Shown here: one piece after another, positions 9,349 through 18,433 of the stretch
How the letters are laid out: every line of letters starts with the position of its first letter
Numbering within the stretch: the stretch's first letter is position 1
DNA from: Actinomycetospora termitidis
GTDB lineage: Bacteria > Actinomycetota > Actinomycetes > Mycobacteriales > Pseudonocardiaceae
Direction of reading: 5' to 3'
NCBI RefSeq assembly: GCF_030286555.1
Contig: NZ_JASVWF010000002.1
Location: forward strand, 744,001-808,000
Length of the DNA stretch: 64,000 nucleotides
Position numbers and translations under genes: made by a program
The notes under the pieces: generated by a model
Databases searched by the model: none
Seen by the model: the letters and a program-made list of their open reading frames with translations, nothing else
What the model was told of the DNA's origin: nothing

Positions 9349-10338
9349 TCACGCTACTGACGCGGGGCGTGTCCGATATGTGAGGCGAGGCGAGTTCGCC
9401 GGAGCGGCGGCGTCGGCCTGCGCCGGACGGGGCAGCGCGATGCGCCCGAGCAGGAGCACGCCGGCGCCGGGCAGGCACGAGACGAGTGCGAGCACGCCGT
9501 AGGTCACGGCCGCCGTGAGCCCGGCCTCCGCACCCAGCCCGGCCGCGCCGAACGCCGCGGCCATCGCCGCCTCGCGCGGGCCCCACCCGCCCACGTTGAC
9601 CGGCAGCCCCATCGCGAGCAGGGCCAGGGCGAGCAGGGGGAGGAGCGTGCCGAGTGGCGCGACCGGCCCCGCCGCGACCGCGAGCAGGGCCAGGTGCCCC
9701 ACGGTCGCGACCAGCGAGAGCCCGACGACGCCGGGTCCGGTCCCGCGTCGGAGGAGCCCGTCGCGCAGGTCGTCGACGAACGACTCCGCCATCGCCCGCC
9801 CCCGCCGTAGGCGCGCGGCCACGGGGCGCCGGCTGCGGGACGCCAGCGACACGACCGCCAGCGCGACCGCCACGACGACGGCCAGCACGGTCAGCACCGT
9901 GACCGGGTCCACCAGCTCGCGGGCGGGGGAGGGCAGCGCGACCAGCAGCGCGGCGCACGTCGCGATCACCACGACCTGCCCCGCCACCCGCTCGATCACC
10001 ACGGCGCGGACCCCGCGCGCCACGTCGGCGTTGCGTCGGCCGTGGTCGACCGCGCGGTGCACGTCGCCGAGCACCCCGGCCGGGAGCACCGAGTTGAGGA
10101 ACTGGGCGCGGTAGCAGTCGGCGAGCGCCCGCCCCGGCGCCAGTCGCAGGCCCACGCCCCGCGCGACGAGGCACCACCGCGCGGCCGAGGCCGCCGTCGT
10201 CACGAATCCGATCACGAGGGCCGCCGCCAGCGAGCTCCCCGAGACCGCGCGCAGGCCGTCGACGACGGCCCCCGTTCCGAGGTGCACGACCACGGCGGCG
10301 ACCAGCAGCGCCCCCACCAGCAACTTCACGAACCTCAT
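9349..10338 (-). CDS. lysylphosphatidylglycerol-synthase-TM-like (UPF0104) flippase-type membrane protein
   Basis: This ~329-residue polytopic protein begins MRFVKLLVGALLVAAVVVHLG. It shows the landmarks of the MprF-type flippase TM region: RWCLVARGVGL, YRAQFLNSVLPAGVLGDVHRAV, and near the C-terminus MGLPVNVGGWGPREAAMA. Proteins with only this domain lack the aminoacyl-transferase half and often sit in glycolipid or glycopolymer clusters as proposed lipid translocators. It overlaps the upstream methyltransferase gene by 4 nt, so the two are translationally coupled. This supports a role in moving the product of the cluster across the membrane (inference). Confidence 0.85.
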   Translation of the reverse strand: MRFVKLLVGALLVAAVVVHLGTGAVVDGLRAVSGSSLAAALVIGFVTTAASAARWCLVARGVGLRLAPGRALADCYRAQFLNSVLPAGVLGDVHRAVDHGRRNADVARGVRAVVIERVAGQVVVIATCAALLVALPSPARELVDPVTVLTVLAVVVAVALAVVSLASRSRRPVAARLRRGRAMAESFVDDLRDGLLRRGTGPGVVGLSLVATVGHLALLAVAAGPVAPLGTLLPLLALALLAMGLPVNVGGWGPREAAMAAAFGAAGLGAEAGLTAAVTYGVLALVSCLPGAGVLLLGRIALPRPAQADAAAPANSPRLTYRTRPASVA

Positions 10339-11138
10339 CGCGGCAGCCCCAGCAGGTCGACGTGCCCGACCTCGGCGGCGAACGGCTGCGCGAGCCGCCG
10401 GCCGAGGTACGCGTCCAGGTCCGCGGCGAGCGCGGGCTCCTGGACGGCGGCGGCGTCGACCCACCCGCGCACCCACTCCTCGGCCAGCGACTCCCCGGCC
10501 GCGAGGCGCCACGGCGAGGCCTCCCGGCGCACCGCGTACCCGGCGTGCTCGAGGGCCGCGACGGCGAGGTCCGAGGCGTCCGGGCCCGCGAGCGCGTCCC
10601 GGCGCTGGTGGGCGTCGAAGGCGGCGGCCACCCGGTCGTCCCACGGGTCGGCGGGGTCGAGCAGCACCCGGCCCGACACCGTCAGCGTCCAGAGCACGGC
10701 GGCGCCCGCGGCCGCGCAGGCGTCGGCCAGCCGCTCGATCTCCGCGCCGGTGAGCAGGTCGAGCAGCGCCGAGCAGACGACGACGTCGGTGCCGCCCAGG
10801 TCGACCTCCGTCACGTTCCCGACGACGGGTGTGGCCGGCTCGGGGAGCGCGGCGGACGCGTGGTGGGCGAGGTCGGCGTCGCGGTCGTGGACGTACCACC
10901 GCTGCGGCCGGTGCAGGCGCGGCGCGAGCCAGCGCCCCATCGACCCCGTGCCGCAGCCGAGGTCGCGGATCACGACGGACCCGGCACCGAGCGCCGCGTC
11001 GAGCTCGCCCGCGAGGACGGCCGAGCGCGCCTCGTGGTCCGCGGGCTCGCGCAGCGCCAGCCAGTCCGGGGTGCAGACGGGGGAGCCCGGCTCGGTCAGG
11101 CGAGCGCGGGGCGCAGCCGGTGCACGGTCGTGATCCAC
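10335..11138 (-). CDS. class I SAM-dependent methyltransferase
   Basis: The Rossmann motif I reads VVIRDLGCGTGSMGRWLAPRL, followed by WYVHDRDADL (motif II acid) and DVVVCSALLDLL. About 267 residues are encoded from the GTG at 11138. The longest frame starts at 11180 but overlaps the upstream glycosyltransferase by 85 nt. A CTG at 11099, overlapping its TGA, is another possibility, so the start is uncertain. It sits between the glycosyltransferase and the flippase-like gene in one run of overlapping genes, so it probably methylates the product or an intermediate of that cluster. The acceptor cannot be inferred. Confidence 0.82.
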   Translation of the reverse strand: MDHDRAPAAPRARLTEPGSPVCTPDWLALREPADHEARSAVLAGELDAALGAGSVVIRDLGCGTGSMGRWLAPRLHRPQRWYVHDRDADLAHHASAALPEPATPVVGNVTEVDLGGTDVVVCSALLDLLTGAEIERLADACAAAGAAVLWTLTVSGRVLLDPADPWDDRVAAAFDAHQRRDALAGPDASDLAVAALEHAGYAVRREASPWRLAAGESLAEEWVRGWVDAAAVQEPALAADLDAYLGRRLAQPFAAEVGHVDLLGLPR

Positions 11139-12097
11139 GAGGGCAGCGTGCCTCGCCGCGCGGACGCTGAGATCCTCCACCCGCTCCGCCGCACCGGGTC
11201 CCCCAGCCAGTGGCGCAGGGCTCCTGCCAGGGCACCAACGTTCTCAGCGGGCACTAAGGCCGAGGGCCCCGCCTCGCGGATCCCGCCGACGTCGGCAGCC
11301 AGCACGGGGATGCCCCGGGCGAGGGCCTCGGGAACCACCATCCCGAACGTCTCCATCCGCGACGGCACCACGAGCAGGTCGGTCGCGGACCACACCGCGT
11401 CCAGCCGCGGCCCGACGAGCGGGCCGGTCACCGCGATCCGATCGGCCAGCCCGTGCGCCGCCACCCGCCCCCGCAGCCCCGCGACGAACCCGGGATCGCG
11501 CGTCGCCGGCCCGACCAGCGAGCAGGTCCAGTCCCGGTCGTGCAGGCCGGCGAGCGCGTCGACGAGCAGGTCCTGCCCCTTCGTCGGCGTGAGCGCGCCC
11601 AGGCAGAGCAGGCGCGGCCGCACCCCGGTCACCGCCGACCCGGGCGCGGGCGGGGCGGGGTCCACCCCGGGCGGGGCGACGAGCACGTGGGCGGGGTCGA
11701 CGCCGTGGACGGCCACGACGCGCTCCGCCGTCCACCGGCTGGTCGTGGCGACCGCCCCCGCGTGCCCGAGCGCCGCCGTCTCCAGCGCGCGCAGCTCCCG
11801 GGCACGCCCGGGAGCGAGCCCGCGCTCGTCCGCCAGCGGCAGGTGCACCAGCGAGACCAGCCGGAGCCGCGCCGCGTGCCGCCCGAGCACGTCCGGGAAC
11901 CGCGCGCCGACGAGCCCGTCCACCAGCACCGACCGGCCGTCGGGTACGGATCGCAGGGCCGTGTCGAGGGCGCCGTCGTCGCCGACCGGCACCCGGAGCT
12001 CGTCCCACCCCGAGACCTCGAGGACCCGGCGGTCGTAGACGTTGCCGCCGCTCGGGACGGCGTCGAGGTCGTCCGGGACGACCACGTGAACCGTCAC
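11096..12097 (-). CDS. GT4-family glycosyltransferase
   Basis: This 333-residue GT-B enzyme has an N-terminal [22 protein letters not shown] and the Glycos_transf_1 block at about residues 165-290: [56 protein letters not shown]. The E-x7-E pattern of retaining GT4 enzymes is present. It would transfer a sugar from a nucleotide donor to a lipid or small-molecule acceptor. The GTG start overlaps the stop of the PTPS-like gene by 4 nt (GTGA). The acceptor may be the product of the PTPS-like and dehydrogenase genes or a lipid made by the divergent phosphatidyltransferase (inference). Confidence 0.9.
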   Translation of the reverse strand: MTVHVVVPDDLDAVPSGGNVYDRRVLEVSGWDELRVPVGDDGALDTALRSVPDGRSVLVDGLVGARFPDVLGRHAARLRLVSLVHLPLADERGLAPGRARELRALETAALGHAGAVATTSRWTAERVVAVHGVDPAHVLVAPPGVDPAPPAPGSAVTGVRPRLLCLGALTPTKGQDLLVDALAGLHDRDWTCSLVGPATRDPGFVAGLRGRVAAHGLADRIAVTGPLVGPRLDAVWSATDLLVVPSRMETFGMVVPEALARGIPVLAADVGGIREAGPSALVPAENVGALAGALRHWLGDPVRRSGWRISASARRGTLPSWITTVHRLRPALA

Positions 12098-12501
12098 ACC
12101 GGTCGCTCGTAGCCCGCCCGCGCGACGTGCGACTCGTGCAGCTCGACCGCGATCGTCGCGATCGCCCGGGCGCCCTCGCCGAGCGCTCCGGTGTGGATCG
12201 CGGTGGCGAGGCGGTCGGCGATCACGCGGGCCAGGAACTCCGTCGTCGTGTTCTCGCCGGCGAACTCCTCGACCTCGTCGAGGTTGCGGTAGCGGAGGTC
12301 CTCCAGCGCGGTGCCGAGCGCGGCCGTCGCGAGCCCGATGTCGACGACGATGTTGTCCGCGTCGAGCTCGGGGCGCCGGAAGGTGGCGTCGACGACGAAC
12401 GTGGCGCCGTGCAGCGCCTGCGCCGGTCCGAAGACCTCGCCGCGGAAGCTGTGGGCGACCATCACGTGGTCGCGGACGGTCACGGCAAACAGGGTGAACA
12501 T
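12094..12501 (-). CDS. divergent 6-pyruvoyl/6-carboxytetrahydropterin synthase-like protein
   Basis: This 135-residue T-fold protein aligns with PTPS/QueD over [31 protein letters not shown] and [15 protein letters not shown], with a C-terminal VELHESHVA. In the canonical enzyme the segment Cys-x3-His-Gly-His supplies the catalytic Cys and two zinc ligands. Here the Cys position is Ala27 and the last His is Ala33; His17 and His31 remain. Activity on the normal dihydroneopterin triphosphate substrate is therefore doubtful. It lies 5 nt after the dehydrogenase stop and is coupled to the glycosyltransferase, so it belongs to the envelope cluster. Confidence 0.82.
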   Translation of the reverse strand: MFTLFAVTVRDHVMVAHSFRGEVFGPAQALHGATFVVDATFRRPELDADNIVVDIGLATAALGTALEDLRYRNLDEVEEFAGENTTTEFLARVIADRLATAIHTGALGEGARAIATIAVELHESHVARAGYERPV

Positions 12502-12506
12502 CCCCT

Positions 12507-13424
12507 TCAGTAGTCGACGCGGACCGCGAGCCCGGGTGCCCCGGCCGCCAGCCGCGCCATGGTCTCCGGCAACGCCTCGAACGGCACGGTGTCGGTGATC
12601 AGCGCCTCGAACCGGTCGTCGGCGAGCAGCCGCAGCGCGAGCGTCATCCGGTCGGCGTAGGTCCGCCGCGCGCGCCGGGCCCCCGACACCATCCCGACCT
12701 GGCTCGAGCGCACCGCCAGCCGCCCGGCGTGGAACCCCTCGCCGAGCGGGACCGACACCGCCCGGTCGCCGTACCAGGACATCTCGATCACCTCGCCCTC
12801 GACGCCGAGCAGCTCCAGGGACCGTGCCAGCCCGGCGGCCGTGCCGCTGGTGTGGAACACCAGGTCGCAGTCGCCGAGGGCGTCCTCCGGCGTCGCGAAC
12901 CCCACGCCCAGGGCGCCCGCCGTGCCCGCCCGCGAGGCCTCCACGTCCACCAGCTGCACCCGCACGCCCGCGATCGACGCGAGCAGCGCGGCCACCGAGG
13001 CGCCGACCATCCCCGCCCCGACGACCGCGATCCGGTCGCCCACCCGCGGCCCCGCGTCCCACAGCGCGTTCACGGCGGTCTCGACGGTGCCCGCGAGGAC
13101 GGCCCGGGCCGCGGGGACGTCGTCGGGCACGACCGACACCGCGGACGCGGGCACCACGAACCGCGTCTGGTGCGGGTGCAGGCAGAACACGTCACGCCCG
13201 ACGAGATCGTCCGGCCCCGCCTCCACGACACCGACCGCGAGGTACCCGTAGGCCACCGGACCGGGGAACTCCCCGACCTGGAACGGGGCCCGCATCCGCT
13301 GCGCCTGCGACGCCGGGACCCCACCCCGGTAGACCAGCAGCTCCGTCCCGCGGCTGATCGCGGAGTGCCGGGTGCGCACGACGACGTCGTCCGGCCCGGG
13401 GGGCGGGAGCCCGACGTCGAGCAC
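12507..13424 (-). CDS. medium-chain (zinc-type) dehydrogenase of the PTPS/GT4 cluster
   Basis: This ~305-residue protein has the MDR architecture: [49 protein letters not shown], then a Rossmann domain with [22 protein letters not shown]. It lacks the Cys/His set of the catalytic and structural zinc sites. The listed start is GTG 13424. The reading frame continues upstream to 13472 with residues that fit the family ([12 protein letters not shown]), where a CTG follows a GGAGGA; a non-canonical CTG start is therefore possible. It is the first gene of the operon running down to 8.75 kb and is divergent from the phosphatidyltransferase fusion. Confidence 0.82.
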   Translation of the reverse strand: MLDVGLPPPGPDDVVVRTRHSAISRGTELLVYRGGVPASQAQRMRAPFQVGEFPGPVAYGYLAVGVVEAGPDDLVGRDVFCLHPHQTRFVVPASAVSVVPDDVPAARAVLAGTVETAVNALWDAGPRVGDRIAVVGAGMVGASVAALLASIAGVRVQLVDVEASRAGTAGALGVGFATPEDALGDCDLVFHTSGTAAGLARSLELLGVEGEVIEMSWYGDRAVSVPLGEGFHAGRLAVRSSQVGMVSGARRARRTYADRMTLALRLLADDRFEALITDTVPFEALPETMARLAAGAPGLAVRVDY

Positions 13425-13520
13425 GGTCGCTTCGCCAGGACGGAGTACGCGGAAGCTGCGTGCGGAGTACAGAGTTCCTCCATCACGGTCGGGTCACGGC
13501 CTCGGGGAGGATCGTGCTCC

Positions 13521-15896
13521 ATGGCCGCAGGAGAACCGACCCTGCCAGAGCGCGGGAGCACCCTGCTGGCGCCGCCGATCGCGGCCCAGCTGACGACGGC
13601 GGGTCTGCTCGGCGCCGCCCTCCTCGCGGCCCTGCACACGACGTCCGGGCTCGGCGGTGTGGGCCTGATGGGCGGCGCACTCGTGCTCGTCCTCGGCGGA
13701 GCGCTGCTGGCGAGGAGCGGGGAGCGCTCCCTCGGCCCCGCGGGCAGCGTGACCCTGCTGCGGCTGGTCCTGATCGCCGGCGTCGCGGGCCTCGTCGTGC
13801 AGCATCTGGCCGGGCGTCCGGTGCGGGACGTCGTGCTCGTCGGGCTCACGGTCGCGGCGCTCGCGCTGGACGCGGTCGACGGGTGGGTCGCGCGCCGGAC
13901 CGGCACGTGCACGGAGCGCGGTGCGCGGTTCGACATGGAGTCCGACGCGTTCCTGCTGCTCCTGCTCGCGGTGTACGTCGCCTCCGACCTCGGCCCGTGG
14001 GTGCTGCTCGTCGGCGGGATGCGCTACCTGTTCGTCGCCGCCGGGTGGGTCTGGCCGTGGCTGACCGCGCCCCTGCCGGCCCGGTACTCGGCGAAGGTGG
14101 TCGCCGCGCTGCAGGGCGTCGCGCTGGTCGTGGCGAGTGCGCACGTGCTGCCCGGCTGGGCGGCGGCCGCGCTGGTCGGGGCGGCGCTCGTGGCCCTCGT
14201 CTGGTCGTTCGGGGTGTCGGTCCAGTGGCTGGCCCGGCACGCCGACCCCGGGGCCGCGCAGCGGACCACACCTGTCGTCGGGACGGAGTTCTCGTGGTGG
14301 CGGGGACTCCTGACCGGGCTCGCCGCGCTCGTGCTCGTCGCGGTGCTGGTCGCCCCGCGGGACCCGTCGGCGCTGGTCTGGGGTTCCTACCTGCGGCTCC
14401 CGCTGGAGGGCGTCGCGGGCCTCGCGCTGCTCGTGCTCCTGCCCGACCGGTGGCGCCGTCTCCTCGCCGTCGTCGTCGGCGTCCTGCTCGGGGTCGGGGC
14501 GGTCCTGACGGCGTTCGACGTCGGGTTCGTCTCCGTCCTCGCGCGCCCGTTCGACCCGGTGCTGGACAGCCCGCTGCTCGAGGACGGGGTGGGCTTCGTC
14601 GGGTCGACCTACGGGTCCGCCGCCGAGGTCGCCGCGATCGTCGCGGCGATCGTGCTCGGGGTGCTGCTCGTCGCCGGCGCGGGGATGGCCGCGCGCCGGG
14701 TCGCCGGCGCCGCCGCCCGGCACCGGCGCGGGACGCTGCGGGTGCTCGCGGCGCTCGGGGGCGTCTGGCTCGTCGGCGCGGTCGCGGGGCTGCAGACGGT
14801 GCCCGGCGTGCCGGTCGCGGCGGCGACCACGGCCGCGGCCACGGTCGACCGGGCCGCGGCGATGCGCACCGCGTTCGCGGACGCGCAGCGGTTCCGCGCG
14901 GAGTCCGGCTCCGACGCCTGGGCCGACGCGCCCGCGGCCGATCTGCTCGGCGGGCTGCGCGGTAAGGACGTCGTCGTCGCGATCGTGGAGAGCTACGGCC
15001 GGTCGGCCCTCGACGACCCGGGCCTCGCCGCGACCGTCGCCCCCGCCGTCGACGCCGGTCAGGCGCGTCTCGCCGGGGCCGGGTACGGGGCGAGGAGCGG
15101 GTTCCTGACGTCGAGCGTGGTCGGGTCCGGCAGCTGGCTCGCGCACGCGACGCTGCTCTCCGGGCTGCGGGTGGACAACCAGCAGCGCTACTACACGCTC
15201 ACGTCGTCGGACCGCTTCACACTGTCGGCCGCCTTCGCCCGCGCCGGCTGGGAGACCGCCGCCGTCCAACCGGGCACCACCCGCGCCTGGCCCGAGGGCC
15301 GGTTCTACGGCTACCAGCGCGCCTACAACGTGCACGACCTCGGCTACCGCGGACCGTCGTTCGGCTGGGCGTCGATGCCCGACCAGGTCGTCCTGGACCG
15401 GGTCTCGCGCCTGGAGCTGGACCGACCCGCCCGCGGACCGGTGATGGCCGAGGTCGACCTCGTCTCCAGCCACGCCCCGTGGACCCCGCTGCCGCACATG
15501 GTCGACTGGGACACCCTCGGCGACGGCTCGCAGTTCGCCGCGCAGGCGGCCCCGACCGACGCGGCCGCGCGCTCCACCGAGCAGGTCCGGCAGGACTACG
15601 CGCACTCCGTCGCCTACACGATGGACGCGCTGACCTCGTGGGTGCAGCGGTCGGCCGACCCGAACCTCGTCGTGGTGGTCGTCGGCGACCACCAGCCCGC
15701 GCCGCTCGTGACCGGACCCGGCGCCGGGAAGGACGTGCCGATCTCGATCCTCAGCCGGGACCCCGCCGTCCTGGACCGCGTCGGCTCGTGGGGATGGAGC
15801 CCGGGCCTGCGGCCGACGCCGGACGCCCCGACGTGGCCGATGGAGGCGTTCCGCGACCGTTTCCTCGGCGCGTACTCGGGTCCACCGCGACTGTGA
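13521..15896 (+). CDS. CDP-alcohol phosphatidyltransferase fused to an alkaline-phosphatase-superfamily (LTA-synthase/sulfatase-like) domain
   Basis: The N-terminal TM domain of this 791-residue protein holds the complete CDP-alcohol phosphatidyltransferase motif D-x2-DG-x2-AR-x8-G-x3-D-x3-D at about residues 116-141. Several further TM helices follow. From about residue 475 a sulfatase/phosphoglycerol-transferase-like domain begins (VVVAIVESYGRSAL, TSSVVGSGSWLAHATLLSG, DLVSSHAPWTPLP, VVVVGDHQPAPL). The first half would make a phospholipid from a CDP-activated lipid and an alcohol. The second could transfer or hydrolyse a phosphorylated head group outside the membrane. The ATG at 13521 follows GGGGAGG. 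It is divergent from the dehydrogenase-led operon and likely works with it (inference). Confidence 0.88.
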   Translation: MAAGEPTLPERGSTLLAPPIAAQLTTAGLLGAALLAALHTTSGLGGVGLMGGALVLVLGGALLARSGERSLGPAGSVTLLRLVLIAGVAGLVVQHLAGRPVRDVVLVGLTVAALALDAVDGWVARRTGTCTERGARFDMESDAFLLLLLAVYVASDLGPWVLLVGGMRYLFVAAGWVWPWLTAPLPARYSAKVVAALQGVALVVASAHVLPGWAAAALVGAALVALVWSFGVSVQWLARHADPGAAQRTTPVVGTEFSWWRGLLTGLAALVLVAVLVAPRDPSALVWGSYLRLPLEGVAGLALLVLLPDRWRRLLAVVVGVLLGVGAVLTAFDVGFVSVLARPFDPVLDSPLLEDGVGFVGSTYGSAAEVAAIVAAIVLGVLLVAGAGMAARRVAGAAARHRRGTLRVLAALGGVWLVGAVAGLQTVPGVPVAAATTAAATVDRAAAMRTAFADAQRFRAESGSDAWADAPAADLLGGLRGKDVVVAIVESYGRSALDDPGLAATVAPAVDAGQARLAGAGYGARSGFLTSSVVGSGSWLAHATLLSGLRVDNQQRYYTLTSSDRFTLSAAFARAGWETAAVQPGTTRAWPEGRFYGYQRAYNVHDLGYRGPSFGWASMPDQVVLDRVSRLELDRPARGPVMAEVDLVSSHAPWTPLPHMVDWDTLGDGSQFAAQAAPTDAAARSTEQVRQDYAHSVAYTMDALTSWVQRSADPNLVVVVVGDHQPAPLVTGPGAGKDVPISILSRDPAVLDRVGSWGWSPGLRPTPDAPTWPMEAFRDRFLGAYSGPPRL

Positions 15897-15952
15897 CCGG
15901 CGTCACTCTGCTGCCGCGTTAACGTCCTGTCGGGCGCGGACGACATCCCGTG

Positions 15953-15996
15953 CGAGCCCGGCGCCGTCAGACCCCCGACCTGACGGCCCGGGCTCG
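15953..15996 (+). terminator. rho-independent-type terminator after the phosphatidyltransferase/sulfatase gene
   Basis: A 17-18 bp stem (left arm CGAGCCCGGCGCCGTCAG, right arm CTGACGGCCCGGGCTCG) carries a single-base bulge and a 9-nt loop. It is followed by TTCATTCT and lies 57 nt after the stop codon. Confidence 0.7.
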
Positions 15997-16020
15997 TTCA
16001 TTCTCCCGGGGAAGACGGAC

Positions 16021-16072
16021 GACGGGCACCTGCCCGGCCGTCCCCCGACGGCGGCCGGTGCAGGTGCCCGTC
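16021..16072 (+). terminator. second hairpin upstream of the alcohol dehydrogenase gene
   Basis: Perfect 13-bp outer arms (GACGGGCACCTGC and GCAGGTGCCCGTC) enclose a second, partly paired GC-rich stem. It forms a tandem pair with the hairpin at 15953. The gap 15897-16216 otherwise shows only the GAGGTGA ribosome-binding site before 16217. Confidence 0.55.
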
Positions 16073-16216
16073 GCTCGGTCAGCGTAACCCGTTCGTGGAT
16101 CCGACCGGACGGTCTGTCGCGATCACCGCCGCGCTGCCCCTCCCCGCGCACACCCGATCCCTGGAAGTGTGGGCCGGCAGGAACGCCGTGGTTCGGATCG
16201 TCAGTGAGGTGACCGG

Positions 16217-17332
16217 GTGAAGACTCGTGCGGCAGTGATGGACAAGGGGCAGACGGAGTTCGAGATCGTCGAGCTCGACGTCGACGAACCCGGGCCCGGC
16301 GAGGTGCACGTCAAGTTCACGGCCTCCGGTCTGTGCCACTCCGACCTCCACCTGGTCGAGGGCATCTACGGCGACTCCCCGCGCTTCCCGATCGTCGCCG
16401 GCCACGAGGGCTCGGGGATCATCGAGTCGGTCGGCGAGGGCGTCACGCACCTCGAGCCCGGTGACCACGTGGTGTGCAGCTTCATGCCGAGCTGTGGCTA
16501 CTGCCGGTACTGCGAGACCGGGCACACCAACCTCTGCAACATCGGGGCCAACATCCTGCAGGGCTGCATGCCCGACGGGACGTTCCGCTACCACCGGGGC
16601 GGCACCGACCTCGGCGGCTTCTGCATGCTCGGGACGTTCTCGGAGCGCGCCACGATCCACGCGCGGTCCGCGGTGAAGGTCGACCCGTGGCTGCCGCTCG
16701 AGGTCGCCGTGCTGGCCGGCTGCGGCGTCCCGACCGGATGGGGCTCCGCGGTCAACGCCGGCGGGGTGCGGGCGGGCGACACCGCGGTGATCTTCGGCGC
16801 CGGCGGGGTCGGGATGAACGCGGTGCAGGGCGCTGCCCAGGCGGGCGCGCAGTACGTCGTCGTGGTCGATCCGGTCGAGTTCAAGCGCGAGACCGCGCTG
16901 TCCTTCGGCGCGACCCACGTGTTCGCGGATGCCGAGGAGGCCGCCACCACGGTCAAGGAGCTGACCTGGGGCAACGGGGCGGACCAGGCGATCCTCACCG
17001 TGGGCGTGATGGACGAGACGGTCATCCGGCAGGCCTTCGACATCGTCGGCAAGGGCTCGACGGTCGTGCTGGTCAGCCAGGCCAACGCGGCGAACAACAC
17101 CATCCAGCTCCCGAGCGCGCTCATGGTCCGCAGCGAGAAGGTCCTCCGCGGCGCCCAGTTCGGGTCGTGCAACCCGCACAACGACATCCCGCGGCTGCTG
17201 CGGCTCTGGAACAAGGGCAGCCTCAAGCTCGACGAGCTCGTCACGAAGCAGTACACGCTCGACCAGGTCAACGAGGGCTACCAGGACCTGCGCGACGGCA
17301 AGATCATCCGTGGCGTGGTCGTGCACGGGTAG
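16217..17332 (+). CDS. NDMA-dependent-type zinc alcohol dehydrogenase
   Basis: This 371-residue class III-like MDR enzyme has the catalytic zinc ligands Cys40 (GLCHSDLH) and His63-Glu64 (GHEG). The structural zinc cluster is Cys93, Cys96, Cys99 and Cys107. The NAD fold reads VIFGAGGVGMNAVQGA. Overall it matches the actinobacterial NDMA-dependent alcohol dehydrogenase group, in which NAD(H) is tightly bound and an external acceptor (the mycofactocin system in several species) re-oxidises it. Mycofactocin genes are not in the window. The GTG at 16217 follows GAGGTGA. The stop lies 12 nt before glycerate kinase, so the two are likely co-transcribed. Confidence 0.88.
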   Translation: MKTRAAVMDKGQTEFEIVELDVDEPGPGEVHVKFTASGLCHSDLHLVEGIYGDSPRFPIVAGHEGSGIIESVGEGVTHLEPGDHVVCSFMPSCGYCRYCETGHTNLCNIGANILQGCMPDGTFRYHRGGTDLGGFCMLGTFSERATIHARSAVKVDPWLPLEVAVLAGCGVPTGWGSAVNAGGVRAGDTAVIFGAGGVGMNAVQGAAQAGAQYVVVVDPVEFKRETALSFGATHVFADAEEAATTVKELTWGNGADQAILTVGVMDETVIRQAFDIVGKGSTVVLVSQANAANNTIQLPSALMVRSEKVLRGAQFGSCNPHNDIPRLLRLWNKGSLKLDELVTKQYTLDQVNEGYQDLRDGKIIRGVVVHG

Positions 17333-17344
17333 GCGGTCACCGCG

Positions 17345-18433
17345 ATGCGCGTGCTGGTCGCCCCGGACAAGTTCAAGGGTTCCCTGACGGCGGTCGCGGT
17401 GGCCGACGCCGTGGCGGGTGTCCTCCGGGCCCACGGACACGACGTCGAGCTGTGTCCGATCGCTGACGGCGGCGACGGCACCGTCGACGCGGCCGTGGCG
17501 GCCGGGTTCACCCGCCGCGGGCTGACCGCGGCCGGCCCCACCGGCGAGCCGGTCGCGACCTCGTACGCCCGCGACGGGGACACCGCGGTCGTCGAGCTCG
17601 CCGACGTGTGCGGGCTGGTCCGGCTCCCCGGCGACCTCGAGCCGTACCGGTCGTCCACCTACGGCCTCGGCGAGGTGCTGCGCGCCGCGCTCGACACCGG
17701 GGTCCGGCGGGTCGTGCTGGGGATCGGCGGCAGCGCCTCCACCGACGGCGGGGCCGGGCTGGCCCAGGCGCTCGGGGCGGTCCTGCGGGACGCGGACGGA
17801 CGGGAGCTCCCGGCGGGGGTCGGCGGCGGTCGGCTGCCCGAGGTCGTCGCGGTGGACCGGCCCCCGGTCCTCGCCGCCACTCTCGAGGTCGCCTGCGACG
17901 TCGACAACCCGCTGCTCGGCCCGCACGGCGCCGCGGCGGTCTATGGGCCGCAGAAGGGCGCCGGACCGGCCGACGTCACGGCCCTGGACGGCGCGCTGGC
18001 CCACTGGGCGCGCGTCGTCGGCGGCGACCTCGCCGAGGTCCCGGGCGCCGGCGCAGCCGGGGGAGCGGGCTTCGGGCTCATGACGCTGCTCGGCGCGCGG
18101 CTGCGCCCCGGCTTCGACCTGGTGGCCGAGCTCCTCGGGTTCGACGAGCGGTTGGCCGGCGCCGACCTCGTCATCACCGGGGAGGGCCGCCTGGACGCCC
18201 AGACGCTGCGTGGCAAGGGCCCGGCCGGGGTCGCCGCCCGGGCCCGGGCCGCCGGCGTGCCGGTGCTCGCCGTCGCCGGGAGCATCGACCTGAGCGCGGA
18301 GGAGCTGGCCGGGGCGGGCATCGTCGGGACCGCCGCCCTGGCCGACCTCGAGCCCGACCTCGCCCGCTCGCGGGCGAACGCGGCCGAGCTCGTGACCCGC
18401 AGCGTCGATCAGCTGCTGCGGGCCACCCGGTAG
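17345..18433 (+). CDS. glxK: glycerate 2-kinase (GarK/GlxK family)
   Basis: This 362-residue protein starts MRVLVAPDKFKGSLTA, the family hallmark. It continues with PIADGGDGT, SSTYGLGEVLRAALD, GIGGSASTDGGAGLAQALG, DVDNPLLGPHGAAAVYGPQKGA and ITGEGRLDAQTLRGKGP. The enzyme phosphorylates D-glycerate with ATP, feeding glyoxylate- or serine-derived C3 units into glycolysis. It probably shares a transcript with the alcohol dehydrogenase 12 nt upstream, a context that suggests C2/C3 alcohol or diol catabolism (inference). It converges on the sugar dehydrogenase gene with a 25-nt overlap. Confidence 0.92.
   Translation: MRVLVAPDKFKGSLTAVAVADAVAGVLRAHGHDVELCPIADGGDGTVDAAVAAGFTRRGLTAAGPTGEPVATSYARDGDTAVVELADVCGLVRLPGDLEPYRSSTYGLGEVLRAALDTGVRRVVLGIGGSASTDGGAGLAQALGAVLRDADGRELPAGVGGGRLPEVVAVDRPPVLAATLEVACDVDNPLLGPHGAAAVYGPQKGAGPADVTALDGALAHWARVVGGDLAEVPGAGAAGGAGFGLMTLLGARLRPGFDLVAELLGFDERLAGADLVITGEGRLDAQTLRGKGPAGVAARARAAGVPVLAVAGSIDLSAEELAGAGIVGTAALADLEPDLARSRANAAELVTRSVDQLLRATR

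Noticed and set aside
12094-12501. Queuosine (preQ0) biosynthesis gene queD
   Set aside because: Key catalytic and zinc residues are missing and no queC, queE or queF gene is nearby.
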